Shown piece after piece: positions 9,926 to 18,016 of a stretch of DNA of 64,000 bases. Under the pieces are notes generated by a model, which ran no database searches, had not been told where the DNA came from, and was given only the letters and a program-made list of their open reading frames with translations. Source of the stretch: Palsa-883 sp963826975 (GTDB lineage Bacteria; Pseudomonadota; Alphaproteobacteria; Acetobacterales; Acetobacteraceae). The translations under genes were made by a program, and so were the position numbers. Where the stretch lies: positions 124,001-188,000 of the forward strand of contig CAWGZJ010000008.1 in NCBI GenBank assembly GCA_963826975.1. The letters run 5' to 3'. Numbering within the stretch: the stretch's first letter is position 1; each line of letters opens with the position of its first letter.

Positions 9926-9985
9926 GGCAATTGGTGCCCTGGCAATTGGTCCGCTGGCAATTGGCCCCCCGGCGGTTGGTCCCAA
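9926..9985 (+). repeat. 15-bp tandem repeat, four units, between alkB and ogt
   Basis: Four consecutive 15-bp units start with GGCAATTGG (the last is degenerate, GGCGGTTGG). They lie in the 166-base gap between alkB and ogt. Because the unit is a multiple of three, the only long open frame here would read a repeating GNW motif, but it has no supported start. It may be a regulatory or slipped-strand repeat. Confidence 0.85.
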
Positions 9986-10062
9986 AGCAAGAAGCGGAGC
10001 GCGCGCCGACGGGGTGATGACCTATCTCTCTCACCGAACATGACGGATGACGGGAGACGACA

Positions 10063-10608
10063 ATGCCGGAACACATCCACTACGCCTGGGGACACAGCTC
10101 GCTTGGCGGCTTCCTTGCCGCCGTCTCCGCGCGCGGCCTGGTTGCCTTTGAATTCGGCGAGCCTGGCGAATTCGGCGAACCAGGGGCGTCGATGTTGGGG
10201 GCGTCGATGATCGCGTCGCTGCGCCTGCGCTGCCCTGCCGCCATCGTGGAGGAAGACAGCGCGGGACTGTCCGACACGCTGGCCAGGCTCGCGGTGGTGG
10301 TCGACCGGCCCGGGGACGATCCGGGCCTCGCGCTCGACCCGCGCGGCAGCCAGCATGAGCGCCACGTCTGGGAGATGCTGCGCCAGATCCCGGCGGGGCA
10401 AACCACCAGCTACGGCGACATTGCCGCCAGTCTGGGCACCCCGCGTGAGGCCCGCGAGGTCGCCGAGGTCTGTGCTGCGAACGCCATCGCCATCCTGATC
10501 CCCTGCCATCGCGTGGTGAAGAAGGATGGCGCGGTCTCCGGCTATCGCTGGGGCGTCCGGCGCAAGCGCGCATTGCTCGCCCGCGAAAGGACCGGCGAGG
10601 CGGCCTGA
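10063..10608 (+). CDS. ogt: Methylated-DNA--[protein]-cysteine S-methyltransferase
   Basis: Suicide repair enzyme that takes the alkyl group from O6-alkylguanine onto its own cysteine. The C-terminal active-site block is intact: the helix-turn-helix ERHVWEMLRQIPAGQTTSYG, Arg-finger region, then IPCHRVVKKDGAVSGYRWG with the acceptor Cys in PCHR. At 181 residues it is a stand-alone methyltransferase without the Ada regulatory domain. GGGAG lies nine bases before the ATG. The N-terminal half contains small internal duplications (FGEPGEFGEPG and GASMLGASM), apparently recent short tandem repeats. It follows alkB. Confidence 0.94.
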   Translation: MPEHIHYAWGHSSLGGFLAAVSARGLVAFEFGEPGEFGEPGASMLGASMIASLRLRCPAAIVEEDSAGLSDTLARLAVVVDRPGDDPGLALDPRGSQHERHVWEMLRQIPAGQTTSYGDIAASLGTPREAREVAEVCAANAIAILIPCHRVVKKDGAVSGYRWGVRRKRALLARERTGEAA

Positions 10609-10750
10609 GCCGAGCGCATGGCTGGCAGGCCAAATCCGCTGCCCTGCATGGCCCTCCGACCGTGCGATCGCCGGGGTTCCGGGTTGCCACGGCGGACAAT
10701 CGAGACGATTGAGTGCGTCGTCGATGCAACGTCCGAGGGACCCAAATCAC

Positions 10751-11929
10751 ATGACCACCAAGACGCCGCGCGGGCGGCATTTCTTTGCCAACCCCGGCCC
10801 GACCAACATTCCGGACTCGGTGCTGCGCGCGCTCGACCGGCCGACCATCGACTTCCACGACCCGGACTTCCGCAAGGTCTACGATGACTGCTTCGATGGC
10901 GTGAAGCGCGTGCTCGGCACCGAGCATCGGCTGTTCATGTACACCGGGTCCGGCCACGGCGCATGGGAGGCCTCGCTCACCAACCTGTTCTCGCCCGGTG
11001 ACACGATCCTGATCCTGGAGTCCGGCTACTTCTCCGACGAGTGGGCGAAGATGGCCAAGGCACTGAAGCTGGAAGTGCGCATCGTCGCCGCCGACTGGCG
11101 CCACGGCGTCGACATCGCGGCGGTGAAGGCGGTGCTGGTGGAGGACACCGCGCGGGTCATCAAGGCAGTTTGCGTGGTGCACAACGAGACCGCCACGGGC
11201 ATGTTCATTCCGCTGCCAGAGGTGCGCGCGGCGATCGACGCGGCGAAGCACCCGGCATTGTTTCTGGTGGACACCATTTCCTCGCTCGGCTCGCTCGATT
11301 TCCGCATGGACGAGTGGGGGATCGACGGCGTGGTCGGCGGCAGCCAGAAGGGACTGATGCTGCCCACCGGCCTGAGCTTCACCGCCGCTTCGCCCAAGGC
11401 GATGGAGGTGCACGAAACCGCCACGCTTGGCCGTTATTATTTCGACTGGACGGTGATGCTCGGGCGCAACCCGCAGAGCTTCGTCGGCACCATACCGGTG
11501 CACATCTTTTATGGTTTGAAGGAGGCGGTGCGCCTGCTGGAGGAAGAGGGGCTGTCGGAGGTCTATGCGCGCCATGCGCGGCTGGGCGAGGCGGTGCGGC
11601 GCTGCGTCAAGGTCTGGGCGGGGAACGCAGGACCGCAGCTGTTTTGTACCAATCCTGGGCGGTATTCCGATTCCGTTACGGCTGTGGTCATGCCGGAGGG
11701 ACACGATGCCGATGAGATGCGCAATACGGCGCGGCAGCGTTTCAACGTTTCGCTGGGCGGTGGGTTGGGCAAGCTGAAGGGCTCGGTGTTTCGCATCGGC
11801 CATCTGGGCGATTTGAACGAGCCTATGGTGCTGGGCACGCTGGGCAGCGTGGAGATGGCGCTGCGGATTAACGGCGTGCCGCATGGGAAAGGTGGCGTCG
11901 AGGCGGCGATGGATTATTTGGCGGGGTGA
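10751..11929 (+). CDS. PLP-dependent class V aminotransferase (serine--glyoxylate / alanine--glyoxylate type)
   Basis: A fold-type I PLP enzyme of 392 residues. Family features are the N-terminal FFANPGPTNIPDSVLRAL, the cofactor region YTGSGHGAWEASLTN, FLVDTISSLGSLDFRMDEW, and the Schiff-base lysine in GVVGGSQKGLMLPTGLSF. The C-terminus has KGSVFRIGHLGDLNE. Serine--glyoxylate aminotransferase converts serine and glyoxylate to hydroxypyruvate and glycine in the serine cycle or photorespiratory-type metabolism; phosphonoacetaldehyde-type relatives look similar, so the exact substrate is not certain. The ATG at 10751 is chosen because the homologous sequence begins there; upstream codons in the same frame are not conserved-looking. 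Confidence 0.85.
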   Translation: MTTKTPRGRHFFANPGPTNIPDSVLRALDRPTIDFHDPDFRKVYDDCFDGVKRVLGTEHRLFMYTGSGHGAWEASLTNLFSPGDTILILESGYFSDEWAKMAKALKLEVRIVAADWRHGVDIAAVKAVLVEDTARVIKAVCVVHNETATGMFIPLPEVRAAIDAAKHPALFLVDTISSLGSLDFRMDEWGIDGVVGGSQKGLMLPTGLSFTAASPKAMEVHETATLGRYYFDWTVMLGRNPQSFVGTIPVHIFYGLKEAVRLLEEEGLSEVYARHARLGEAVRRCVKVWAGNAGPQLFCTNPGRYSDSVTAVVMPEGHDADEMRNTARQRFNVSLGGGLGKLKGSVFRIGHLGDLNEPMVLGTLGSVEMALRINGVPHGKGGVEAAMDYLAG

Positions 11930-11943
11930 GGGGCGGGTTATTT

Positions 11944-12064
11944 TCTCCCCCTCCCCTTGAGGGCTTGGGCCGCGAAGCGGACCAAGGTTGGGGGAGGGGT
12001 TGGGCGCGGTAAACTGCTGGAGATTTTTGTGCGGTTTCCACCCCTCCCCCCGACCCCCTCCCTC
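11944..12064. repeat. Dispersed C-rich repeat, family R2, left half (split by IS481)
   Basis: This stretch contains CCCTCCCCTTGAGGG, GCCGCGAAGCGGACCAAGG, GGGGGAGGGG and CCCCTCCCCCCGACCCC. The same order of motifs is found at 23170-23325. The IS481 element interrupts the repeat at 12064/13434; its right part resumes at 13434. The CCCTC at 12060-12064 is one arm of the IS target duplication. Confidence 0.8.
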
Positions 12065-13433
12065 TGTTTGGACCGGAGTCAAGGGTGACAGGTGTTCGGA
12101 GACATGGGTGACACTTCTCCACTTTGGGTCAAAGTCCATTTTTGACCTGGTGTTGATGCTGCGCCTGTGGATTTGTGGGCATCGCTCTTGCGATGTCCAC
12201 AAATCCACAGGCGGCCGCGGCGAGGGGTCGCAAATCCAGCTGGCCGATGCGATGGACGCAGTAGTGCACGTCGAAGACGCCATCGTCCGAACTGGGCCGC
12301 AGCGCCACGGGTTGCTTGCGGAACGCCTTGCCGATGCGAATGGGCCGGTTCCTGAAACTGATCACACCTTCGCTGTCGACCTTGCGAACAATATCGCCAG
12401 GCCCGTACTCGATCGGCGGCAAATCCTCGCAGAACGCCCGCGGGCTGGGGCGATAGCGCGCCGCCGGCGGCTTGAGGCCAAGCGCCTCATGCGGCCGCTC
12501 ATGATTATAGATCGGCCGCCATCGGTCGAAGGCGCGCTGACACGCCGTGAGATCGGCAAAGCTGTTGCGGTCGAGAACCTCCGCCTTCAACGAACGATGG
12601 AAACGCTCCTCTTTGCCTTGCGTCTGCGGATGGTAGGCACGCCCGTGGCTGACCCTGATGCCATGGCGCATCAGCCATGCCGTGAAGATGGTGAAGGGTT
12701 GGCCGCCGCAGTCACCCCATGGCGCGCCATTGTCCATCAGCATCGCAAACGGCAGTCCGTAGCGGCGAAACAACGTCCTCAGGCGGTCGCGAACTGTCAG
12801 GTCCTGCTCGTTGTCGCAGGCCTCGAGGCACAGCGAATACCGCGAGTGATCATCGAGCACCGTGAGCGGATGGCAGCGCCCCAGCGCCAGCGCGAAATGC
12901 CCCTTGAAGTCCATCTGCCACAATTCGTTGGGTTCAGCGCGCTCAAATCGAACATGCGGCCCGGGATGCTGCGCCTGGCGATCCAGCTTGCCGTGGCGAC
13001 GCAGGATCTCGGTGATCGTGCTCAATGCTGGCACTGGCCGCCAGCCATGGCTGGCCAGCGTCCAGGCGATCTTGCGTCCACCCCAGGCGTTATTGCTCGA
13101 CGCCCGGATACGCAGCACCTCGGCCACCGTCGCATCAGCCGTCCGCGATGGGCTCGCGTGCGGACGACGCGAGCGATCGCCAAGACCTGCGCCGCCCGCC
13201 GCTCGATACCGCTCAAGCCATTTGTAGCCGGCCTTCCGGCTGATCCCGAATTCCCGGCACAACTCGCTTCGGTTCGCGCCGCTCGCCAGGGCAAGCTTCA
13301 CGAACGTCTCCCGTTGCTCCACCACCGACAGCTCCCACAAAGGCATCGAGTGTTCCTCAATCCGGCCAAATCCGGCCGAACCAGTGTCACCCATGTCTCC
13401 GAACAGCTGTTACCCATGTCCCCGGTCTGTACA
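12065..13433. mobile_element. IS481-family insertion sequence, complete, with 5-bp target duplication
   Basis: The 1369-bp element starts TGTTTGGACCGG and ends in TGTACA. Its ends are inverted repeats of about 50 bases: reading inward from both sides, GACCGG, GGGTRACAG and TGTTCGGAGACATGGGTGAC line up. It is flanked by the direct repeat CCCTC (12060-12064 and 13434-13438), the expected short IS481 target duplication. One transposase gene fills the interior on the minus strand. It interrupts a copy of the R2 dispersed repeat. Confidence 0.92.
12129..13346 (-). CDS. IS481-family transposase
   Basis: DDE transposase of 405 residues. The N-terminus has a helix-turn-helix (ELCREFGISRKAGYKWLERY, near residues 25-45) followed by an HTH_29/32-like segment. 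The catalytic domain shows the IS481/rve pattern: first Asp in LWQMDFKGHFAL, second Asp in LTVLDDHSRYSL with the DNG of LMDNGAPWG, and the Glu in HPQTQGKEERFHRSLK. The ATG at 13346 has GAGGAA about eight bases upstream; an extended frame upstream enters the terminal repeat. The stop lies about 65 bases inside the left end. All catalytic residues are present, so the element is probably active or recently so. Confidence 0.94.
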   Translation of the reverse strand: MPLWELSVVEQRETFVKLALASGANRSELCREFGISRKAGYKWLERYRAAGGAGLGDRSRRPHASPSRTADATVAEVLRIRASSNNAWGGRKIAWTLASHGWRPVPALSTITEILRRHGKLDRQAQHPGPHVRFERAEPNELWQMDFKGHFALALGRCHPLTVLDDHSRYSLCLEACDNEQDLTVRDRLRTLFRRYGLPFAMLMDNGAPWGDCGGQPFTIFTAWLMRHGIRVSHGRAYHPQTQGKEERFHRSLKAEVLDRNSFADLTACQRAFDRWRPIYNHERPHEALGLKPPAARYRPSPRAFCEDLPPIEYGPGDIVRKVDSEGVISFRNRPIRIGKAFRKQPVALRPSSDDGVFDVHYCVHRIGQLDLRPLAAAACGFVDIARAMPTNPQAQHQHQVKNGL

Positions 13434-13470
13434 CCCTCAAGGGGAGGGGGAGTATTTTGTGCCAGGCTCC
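13434..13470. repeat. Dispersed C-rich repeat, family R2, right half
   Basis: CCCTCAAGGGGAGGGGGAG and TTTTGTGCCAGGC continue the R2 repeat broken by IS481. The corresponding continuous sequence is at 23277-23322. The first five bases are the second copy of the target duplication. Confidence 0.75.
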
Positions 13471-13806
13471 CTACATGATCCGTGCCTCGAATGGCGGTAT
13501 CAGATCCGGCGTCTCGAACTCCACTACCCAGAGATCGGGGTCGAACCGCAGCTGCCGTGCGACGTAGGCGTCCACGATTGCCTGGCTCACCGGGACGGCG
13601 CCGGTGGCGCGTAGCCAGGCCAGCGCACCCTCGGCGGTGCGCATCTGGGACAACACGCATAATCCCGTCCGCCCGCGCAGTACCGCCAGCACGCCGCCGG
13701 CGTCGGGATCGCCCTTTTGCAGCACCACCGCCGGCAGCCCCGCCCGGTCGGCGACCCGCAATGCCATGCTGACCCACAGGCCTGATTTCACCCGCGGCTC
13801 GCTCAT
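13471..13806 (-). CDS. DUF1491 family protein
   Basis: A 111-residue protein of a family largely confined to Alphaproteobacteria; function unknown. Recognised by the N-terminal EPRVKSGLWVSMALRVADR, LPAVVLQKGDPDAGGVL, a central short basic/hydrophobic strand and the C-terminal DLWVVEFETPDLIPPFEARI. Members are short cytosolic proteins. GAGGG precedes the ATG. It is divergent from the ABC importer operon that begins at 13885, with about 78 bases between the two starts, so they may share a promoter region. Confidence 0.88.
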   Translation of the reverse strand: MSEPRVKSGLWVSMALRVADRAGLPAVVLQKGDPDAGGVLAVLRGRTGLCVLSQMRTAEGALAWLRATGAVPVSQAIVDAYVARQLRFDPDLWVVEFETPDLIPPFEARIM

Positions 13807-13884
13807 CGCCCTCTTTCCTCAATGGCTGCGCCGGTCATTATGCGCGCTCGATTGGCACTCGCCCACATAATGAGGGATTCGCCC

Positions 13885-14862
13885 ATGCGTTGGATCATCG
13901 CGCTGCTCGGCATCGTCGTGTCGCTGTCGCGCCCGGCGCTCGCGCAGGACCATATCAGCTTTGGTATCGATTGGGTGGCGGAGGCCGAGTACGGCGGTTA
14001 TTACCAGGCGCTTGCCACCGGGCTGTACGCAAAGCACGGGCTGGCGGTGACGATCCGCCAGGGCGGACCGCAGGTTAATCAGATGCAACTCATGATGGCC
14101 GGGCGGCTGGACTTCAACCTGGGCGGCGGCCGGGCGATCGAGTTCGCCCAGCAGAACCTGCCATTCGTTGCGATTGCGGCGATCTTCCAGAAGGACCCAT
14201 CGGTGTTGATCGCACATCCCGGCACGGGCGATGACAGCTTCGCGGCGCTGAAGGGCAAGCCGATCATGATCAGCGGCGACACGCGCGCCGGCTGGTGGCG
14301 CTTCCTGGCGGCGAAGTTCGGCTACTCCGACAGCCAGATCCGCACCTATTCGTTCAACCTGGCGCCGTTCCTGGCGGACAAGGGCGCGATCCAGCAGGGT
14401 TATCTTGGATCCGAACCGTTCTCCATCAAGCAGGTGGCCGGATTCGATCCGGTGGTGCTGCTGATCGCCGATGCCGGCTATCCCGGTTACGCCAACATCG
14501 TCACCACCAGCACGAAGCTGATCGCGGACAAGCCCGACGTGGCGCAGCGTTTCATCGATGCATCGATCGAGGGGTGGCGCTCTTATCTCGACAGCGATCC
14601 GTCCCCCGCCAACAAGCTGATCAGGGCGGAGAACCCGGAGATGACCGACGCGCTGCTGGCATACGGGCGCGAAGTGATGAAAGCGCACGGCGTCGTCGAG
14701 TCGGGCGATGCGCTGAAGCTCGGGATCGGCGCGATGACTGATGGGCGCTGGGCCGAGTTCTACAACGTTGCTTCCACGCTGGGAATGTATCCGAAAGGCA
14801 TCGACTACAAGCGCGCCTACACGCTGCGGTTTGTCGATCATGGCGTCGGCAAGTCACCTTAG
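13885..14862 (+). CDS. ABC transporter substrate-binding protein, NMT1/ThiY-like
   Basis: Periplasmic binding protein of 325 residues with a signal peptide (MRWIIALLGIVVSLSRPALA, cleavage before QD). The mature part begins with a beta-strand and the typical NMT1 segment WVAEAEYGGYYQALATGLYA, then KHGLAVTIRQGGPQVNQMQ and a second lobe around GGGRAIEFAQQNLPFVAIAA. Proteins of this type bind thiamine precursors, riboflavin, nitrate, or sulfonates; the ligand cannot be read from sequence. GAGGG at 13872-13876 is eight bases before the ATG at 13885, which I prefer over upstream in-frame ATGs because it gives a clean signal peptide. First gene of a binding protein-ATPase-permease operon. Confidence 0.86.
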   Translation: MRWIIALLGIVVSLSRPALAQDHISFGIDWVAEAEYGGYYQALATGLYAKHGLAVTIRQGGPQVNQMQLMMAGRLDFNLGGGRAIEFAQQNLPFVAIAAIFQKDPSVLIAHPGTGDDSFAALKGKPIMISGDTRAGWWRFLAAKFGYSDSQIRTYSFNLAPFLADKGAIQQGYLGSEPFSIKQVAGFDPVVLLIADAGYPGYANIVTTSTKLIADKPDVAQRFIDASIEGWRSYLDSDPSPANKLIRAENPEMTDALLAYGREVMKAHGVVESGDALKLGIGAMTDGRWAEFYNVASTLGMYPKGIDYKRAYTLRFVDHGVGKSP

Positions 14863-15603
14863 GTGCTGCGGATCGAGCGGGTCGGCCGGCGCTTCGCCGG
14901 GGGGGTGGAGGCGCTGCGCGATGTGTCGCTGATGATCGGCGCGGGTGACTTCGTGGCACTGCTTGGGCCCTCGGGCTGCGGCAAGTCGACGCTGTTGCGG
15001 CTGATCGCCGGGCTGGACCAGCCGGACAGCGGCGCGCTGACCTGGCAGGAAGGGCACGCACCCGGACCGGGCGGGATCGGCTTCGTGTTCCAGGATGCAA
15101 CGCTGCTGCCCTGGGCCAGCACGTGGGACAATGTCTACCTGCCGTTGCGCCTGCGTGGTGTCCCGCGTGCCCGCGCGATCGGCGATATCGGCGCGGTGCT
15201 CGACCGCGTTGGCTTGACCGGCTTCGAGCGCGCCCGCCCGGCGCAGCTTTCCGGCGGGATGCGCATGCGCGTGTCGATTGCTCGCGCGCTGGTCACGCGG
15301 CCCGCGCTGTTGCTGATGGACGAGCCGTTCGCCGCGCTGGATGAGTTCACCCGCCATCGGCTGCAGGCCGATTTGCTGGCGTTGTGGCGGAGCCTGGGCT
15401 GCACTGTCGTGTTCGTTACCCACTCGATCTACGAGGCGGCGTTTCTGGCGCAACGTATCGTGCTGATGACGCCGCGGCCGGGCCGCATCGCGACCGAACT
15501 GACCGCGTCGCTGGCCATTGGCCCCGAGCGGCGGCTCGACCCCGCCTATGCCGTCCTGGTCGCAACGGTCACGCGCGCGATGGAAGAGGCGTTGGCCGCA
15601 TGA
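14863..15603 (+). CDS. ABC transporter ATP-binding protein (NitT/TauT type)
   Basis: Energises uptake of the ligand bound by the preceding protein. Walker A is GPSGCGKSTLLR (residues ~33-44), Q-loop FVFQDATLLPW, signature LSGGMRMRV, Walker B LLLMDEPFAALDE and the switch His in VFVTHSIYEAAFLAQRI. At 246 residues it is a typical NitT/TauT-class ATPase. The GTG start at 14863 follows the previous stop directly, and its own stop overlaps the permease ATG at 15600, so the three genes are tightly coupled. Confidence 0.93.
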   Translation: MLRIERVGRRFAGGVEALRDVSLMIGAGDFVALLGPSGCGKSTLLRLIAGLDQPDSGALTWQEGHAPGPGGIGFVFQDATLLPWASTWDNVYLPLRLRGVPRARAIGDIGAVLDRVGLTGFERARPAQLSGGMRMRVSIARALVTRPALLLMDEPFAALDEFTRHRLQADLLALWRSLGCTVVFVTHSIYEAAFLAQRIVLMTPRPGRIATELTASLAIGPERRLDPAYAVLVATVTRAMEEALAA

Positions 15604-16340
15604 AATACGCCCCGGGGCTGTTCGCATTGGCGGCTGTGGCGCTGTGGGAGGCCGCGGTGCGGCTGACCGGCGTGCCGTCCTATCTGGTGCCCGGGCCGGT
15701 GGCGATCATTGGCGCGTTCCTGGCCGATCCGTCTACGCTTCTGTGGTCACTGGTGTCCACATTGTCGGTCACCTTCGCCGCGCTGATCGCCGCGGCGCTG
15801 CTGGGCGTGCTGCTGGCGCTGGCGATCGCCGCGAGCCGGCTGCTGGCGGCGGCGATCCAGCCCTGGGCGGTGGTGTTGCAGGTCACGCCGATCGTCGCCA
15901 TCGCACCGCTGATCATCGTGTGGGTGGGCGACCCGTTTGCGTCGCTGGTCGTATGCGCAACGATCGTCGCGTTCTTTCCGGTGTTCGCCAATACCGCCGC
16001 GGGTTTGGCCTCGGCGCCGGTCGAGCTGGTCGATCTGTTCCGCCTGTATGGCGCCAGCCGGGTCAAGACATTGTGGCTGCTGCGCCTGCCGGCGGCACTG
16101 CCATTCTTCCTGGCCGGGTTGCGCATCTCGGGCGGGCTGGCGCTGGTCGGCGCGGTGGTGGCGGAGTTCGTTGCGGGGTCGGGTGGGTTCGCCTCGGGGC
16201 TGGCTTATCGCATTCTGGAGGCGGGGTATCGGCTGCAGGTGCCGCGCATGTTCGCCGCGCTGGTGTTGCTGTCGCTGACCGGTATTGCGTTGAACCTGGC
16301 GCTTGGTGCGCTGGCGCGCGTGGTGATGCGCAATCGGTGA
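15600..16340 (+). CDS. ABC transporter permease (NitT/TauT type)
   Basis: Inner-membrane channel of the importer, 246 residues with about six hydrophobic segments. The cytoplasmic EAA loop that docks on the ATPase is visible as GASRVKTLWLLRLPAALP around residue 150. A periplasmic loop LTGVPSYLVPGPVAI follows the first helix, as in SsuC/TauC relatives. The ATG overlaps the ATPase stop. A single permease gene suggests a homodimeric channel. Confidence 0.92.
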   Translation: MKYAPGLFALAAVALWEAAVRLTGVPSYLVPGPVAIIGAFLADPSTLLWSLVSTLSVTFAALIAAALLGVLLALAIAASRLLAAAIQPWAVVLQVTPIVAIAPLIIVWVGDPFASLVVCATIVAFFPVFANTAAGLASAPVELVDLFRLYGASRVKTLWLLRLPAALPFFLAGLRISGGLALVGAVVAEFVAGSGGFASGLAYRILEAGYRLQVPRMFAALVLLSLTGIALNLALGALARVVMRNR

Positions 16341-16350
16341 GCGCGTTATA

Positions 16351-16423
16351 CCGGCTGTTATCCACGACTTTGCTTTGCTGCAACGAAGGCAAGTCGTGGA
16401 TGCCGTCCTTCGCCGGCATGACG
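16351..16423. repeat. Dispersed hairpin repeat, family R3
   Basis: TATCCACGACTTTGCTTTGC, CGAAGGCAAGTCGTGGATG and CCTTCGCCGGCATGACG match the copies at 31057-31144 and 32008-32050. TCCACGACTT pairs with AAGTCGTGGA, so the transcript can fold. It sits after the permease gene and before the convergent EamA gene. Confidence 0.75.
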
Positions 16424-16464
16424 TAGGGGCGGCGTCGGTGGGTCAATGTTTAGGGCCGTTGATA

Positions 16465-17343
16465 TTACCCCACCGGCCGGTGCAGCGCTACGCCGGTTGC
16501 GACCAGTGCGATGCCCATCACCTCCGCGGCGGTCGGTATTTGATGCAGTACCACCACACCGACTACGGCCGCCGTGGCTGGCAGCAGCGATAGCAGCAGC
16601 GCGAAGCTGGCGCGTGGCAGGCGGGCCATCGCGAGCTGGTCGCACACGTACGGAATGACCGACGACGACACGCCAACGCCGACGCCGGCGGCAAGCAGCA
16701 ATGGATCGAGCAGGGCAGGGGCCGCATCCGCGAACCCGATTGGCAATCCAACGACCATGGCGACCAGCATCGCCGCGCCCAGCCGATCGATACCGCCCGC
16801 CCGCGACGCGATGCGGTGGCCGAGGACGATGTACAGGACGAACAACGCGCAGTTGGCGAAGGCGAACAGGTAGCCGATCGTCTCGGCTGCGAACCTGACA
16901 TCCGTCAGCACGAAAGCCCCGACCGCGGCGCAGCCAAGTGCGGCGATGTTGCGCCGCGTGCGCAGGCCGATAGCCGCCAGGCCGATCGGACCGAGGAACT
17001 CGATCGCACCGACGGTGCCGAGCGGCAGTCGCGCGATCGCGAGGTAGAAGCACGAATTCATCGCCGCGAGCACGATGCCGAGTGCCACCACGGTCACTCG
17101 GTCAGCGGCCGGCAGGGCGAGCGCGTAGCGCCACGGTCGGCGCCACAACCCGAAGACGACCGCAGCGCTGGCGATGCGCAGCCAGGCGACACCCAACGGC
17201 GCGACACGGGCGAACAGCAGCACGGCGAACGAGGGGCCGAGATAATGGAACAGCGCGCTGACCAGAAAGAATGCGTGCGGCGGGATGCGCTCGACGACCG
17301 TGCGTGCGGGCGTGGGTTCGGCGGCGGTTGTGAGGGTCTGCAT
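16465..17343 (-). CDS. EamA/RhtA-like drug/metabolite exporter
   Basis: Ten-helix DMT-superfamily inner-membrane protein of 292 residues. Two EamA repeats are present: the first from ~20 (FFLVSALFHYLGPSFAVLLF) with ARLPLGTVGAIEFLGPIG, the second from ~150 with LARLPRASFALLLSLLPATA-type end (here MARLPRASFALLLSLLPATA). The closest-looking relatives are RhtA-type amino-acid/threonine-homoserine exporters. It is divergent from an Lrp/AsnC regulator (17436), a common arrangement in which the regulator senses the exported amino acid; that pairing is inference from context. Confidence 0.87.
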   Translation of the reverse strand: MQTLTTAAEPTPARTVVERIPPHAFFLVSALFHYLGPSFAVLLFARVAPLGVAWLRIASAAVVFGLWRRPWRYALALPAADRVTVVALGIVLAAMNSCFYLAIARLPLGTVGAIEFLGPIGLAAIGLRTRRNIAALGCAAVGAFVLTDVRFAAETIGYLFAFANCALFVLYIVLGHRIASRAGGIDRLGAAMLVAMVVGLPIGFADAAPALLDPLLLAAGVGVGVSSSVIPYVCDQLAMARLPRASFALLLSLLPATAAVVGVVVLHQIPTAAEVMGIALVATGVALHRPVG

Positions 17344-17435
17344 GGCCGGGATGATGAAGGCCGATTGCTATTGCTGCAATATGATTGTAGGTGTTTGACT
17401 GGGAAATTGTCTCTGAAACGACGGATATATGGACC

Positions 17436-17915
17436 ATGAGCCTTCAGAACGACGGTCTGCTGCGTGATGCCAAGAACCTGGAGCTGCTGCGCCTGCTGCG
17501 CCGCGATCCACGTGCCGCGATCGCTGACCTGGCGCGTGGCATTGCCATGTCGGCGCCGGCTGTGCGCGAGCGCGTGCAACGGCTGGAAGATGCCGGCGTC
17601 ATCACTGGCACCAGTCTCGGCCTCGATCCCGCCGCGCTGGGCTATCCTGTGCTCGCGTTTGTGCGTGTGCGGCCGGCGCCCGGACAGCTCAGTAAGATCA
17701 TTGATCTGGCGAAACGGACACCGCAGGTGACCGAGTGCCATCGGGTTACCGGCGAGGACTGCTTCGTTCTCAAGCTGCGCGTTGCGGCGATCGATCGGCT
17801 TGACGATGTGTTGGATCGGTTTCTGGCGTTTGGTCAGACAACGACCTCGATTGTGCAATCGACGCCGGTGCCGCCGCGTGAGTTGCCGTTGCCCGACGAG
17901 GCGCAGGCGCGGTGA
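17436..17915 (+). CDS. Lrp/AsnC family transcriptional regulator
   Basis: A 159-residue feast/famine regulator. N-terminal winged helix: NLELLRLLRRDPRAAIADLA, MSAPAVRERVQRLEDAGVIT (recognition helix). C-terminal RAM domain: ALGYPVLAFVRVRP then VTECHRVTGEDCFVLKLRV, the ligand-binding and oligomerisation face. The ATG at 17436 removes 15 non-conserved residues. The 92-base gap to the divergent EamA exporter is AT-richer than its surroundings and probably holds the operator and both promoters. Confidence 0.9.
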   Translation: MSLQNDGLLRDAKNLELLRLLRRDPRAAIADLARGIAMSAPAVRERVQRLEDAGVITGTSLGLDPAALGYPVLAFVRVRPAPGQLSKIIDLAKRTPQVTECHRVTGEDCFVLKLRVAAIDRLDDVLDRFLAFGQTTTSIVQSTPVPPRELPLPDEAQAR

Positions 17916-17962
17916 CGGCGGGTGGGACGGGGAGAGTGCGATGCGTCTCGGTTGGCTTGTTT

Positions 17963-18012
17963 GGCGGAAGGCGCTGCCCCCTGGATCAAGCGTCCGGGGG
18001 CTAGGCTTTTTG
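17963..18012. repeat. Dispersed hairpin repeat, family R4
   Basis: GGCGGAAGGCGCTGCCCCC, GGATCAAGCGTCCGGGGGC and AGGCTTTTTGC match, in reverse orientation, the copy at 50945-50998. The CCCCC/GGGGG arms can form a hairpin between the Lrp gene and the convergent MFS gene and may act as a terminator. Confidence 0.7.
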
Positions 18013-18016
18013 CGCC

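Noticed and set aside
10526..10750. N-terminal extension of the class V aminotransferase
   Set aside because: Sequence homology starts at the ATG 10751; upstream codons overlap the end of ogt and are not conserved-looking.
10031..12283. A 750-codon minus-strand open frame
   Set aside because: It lies antisense to ogt and the aminotransferase and extends into the IS; no recognisable domain.
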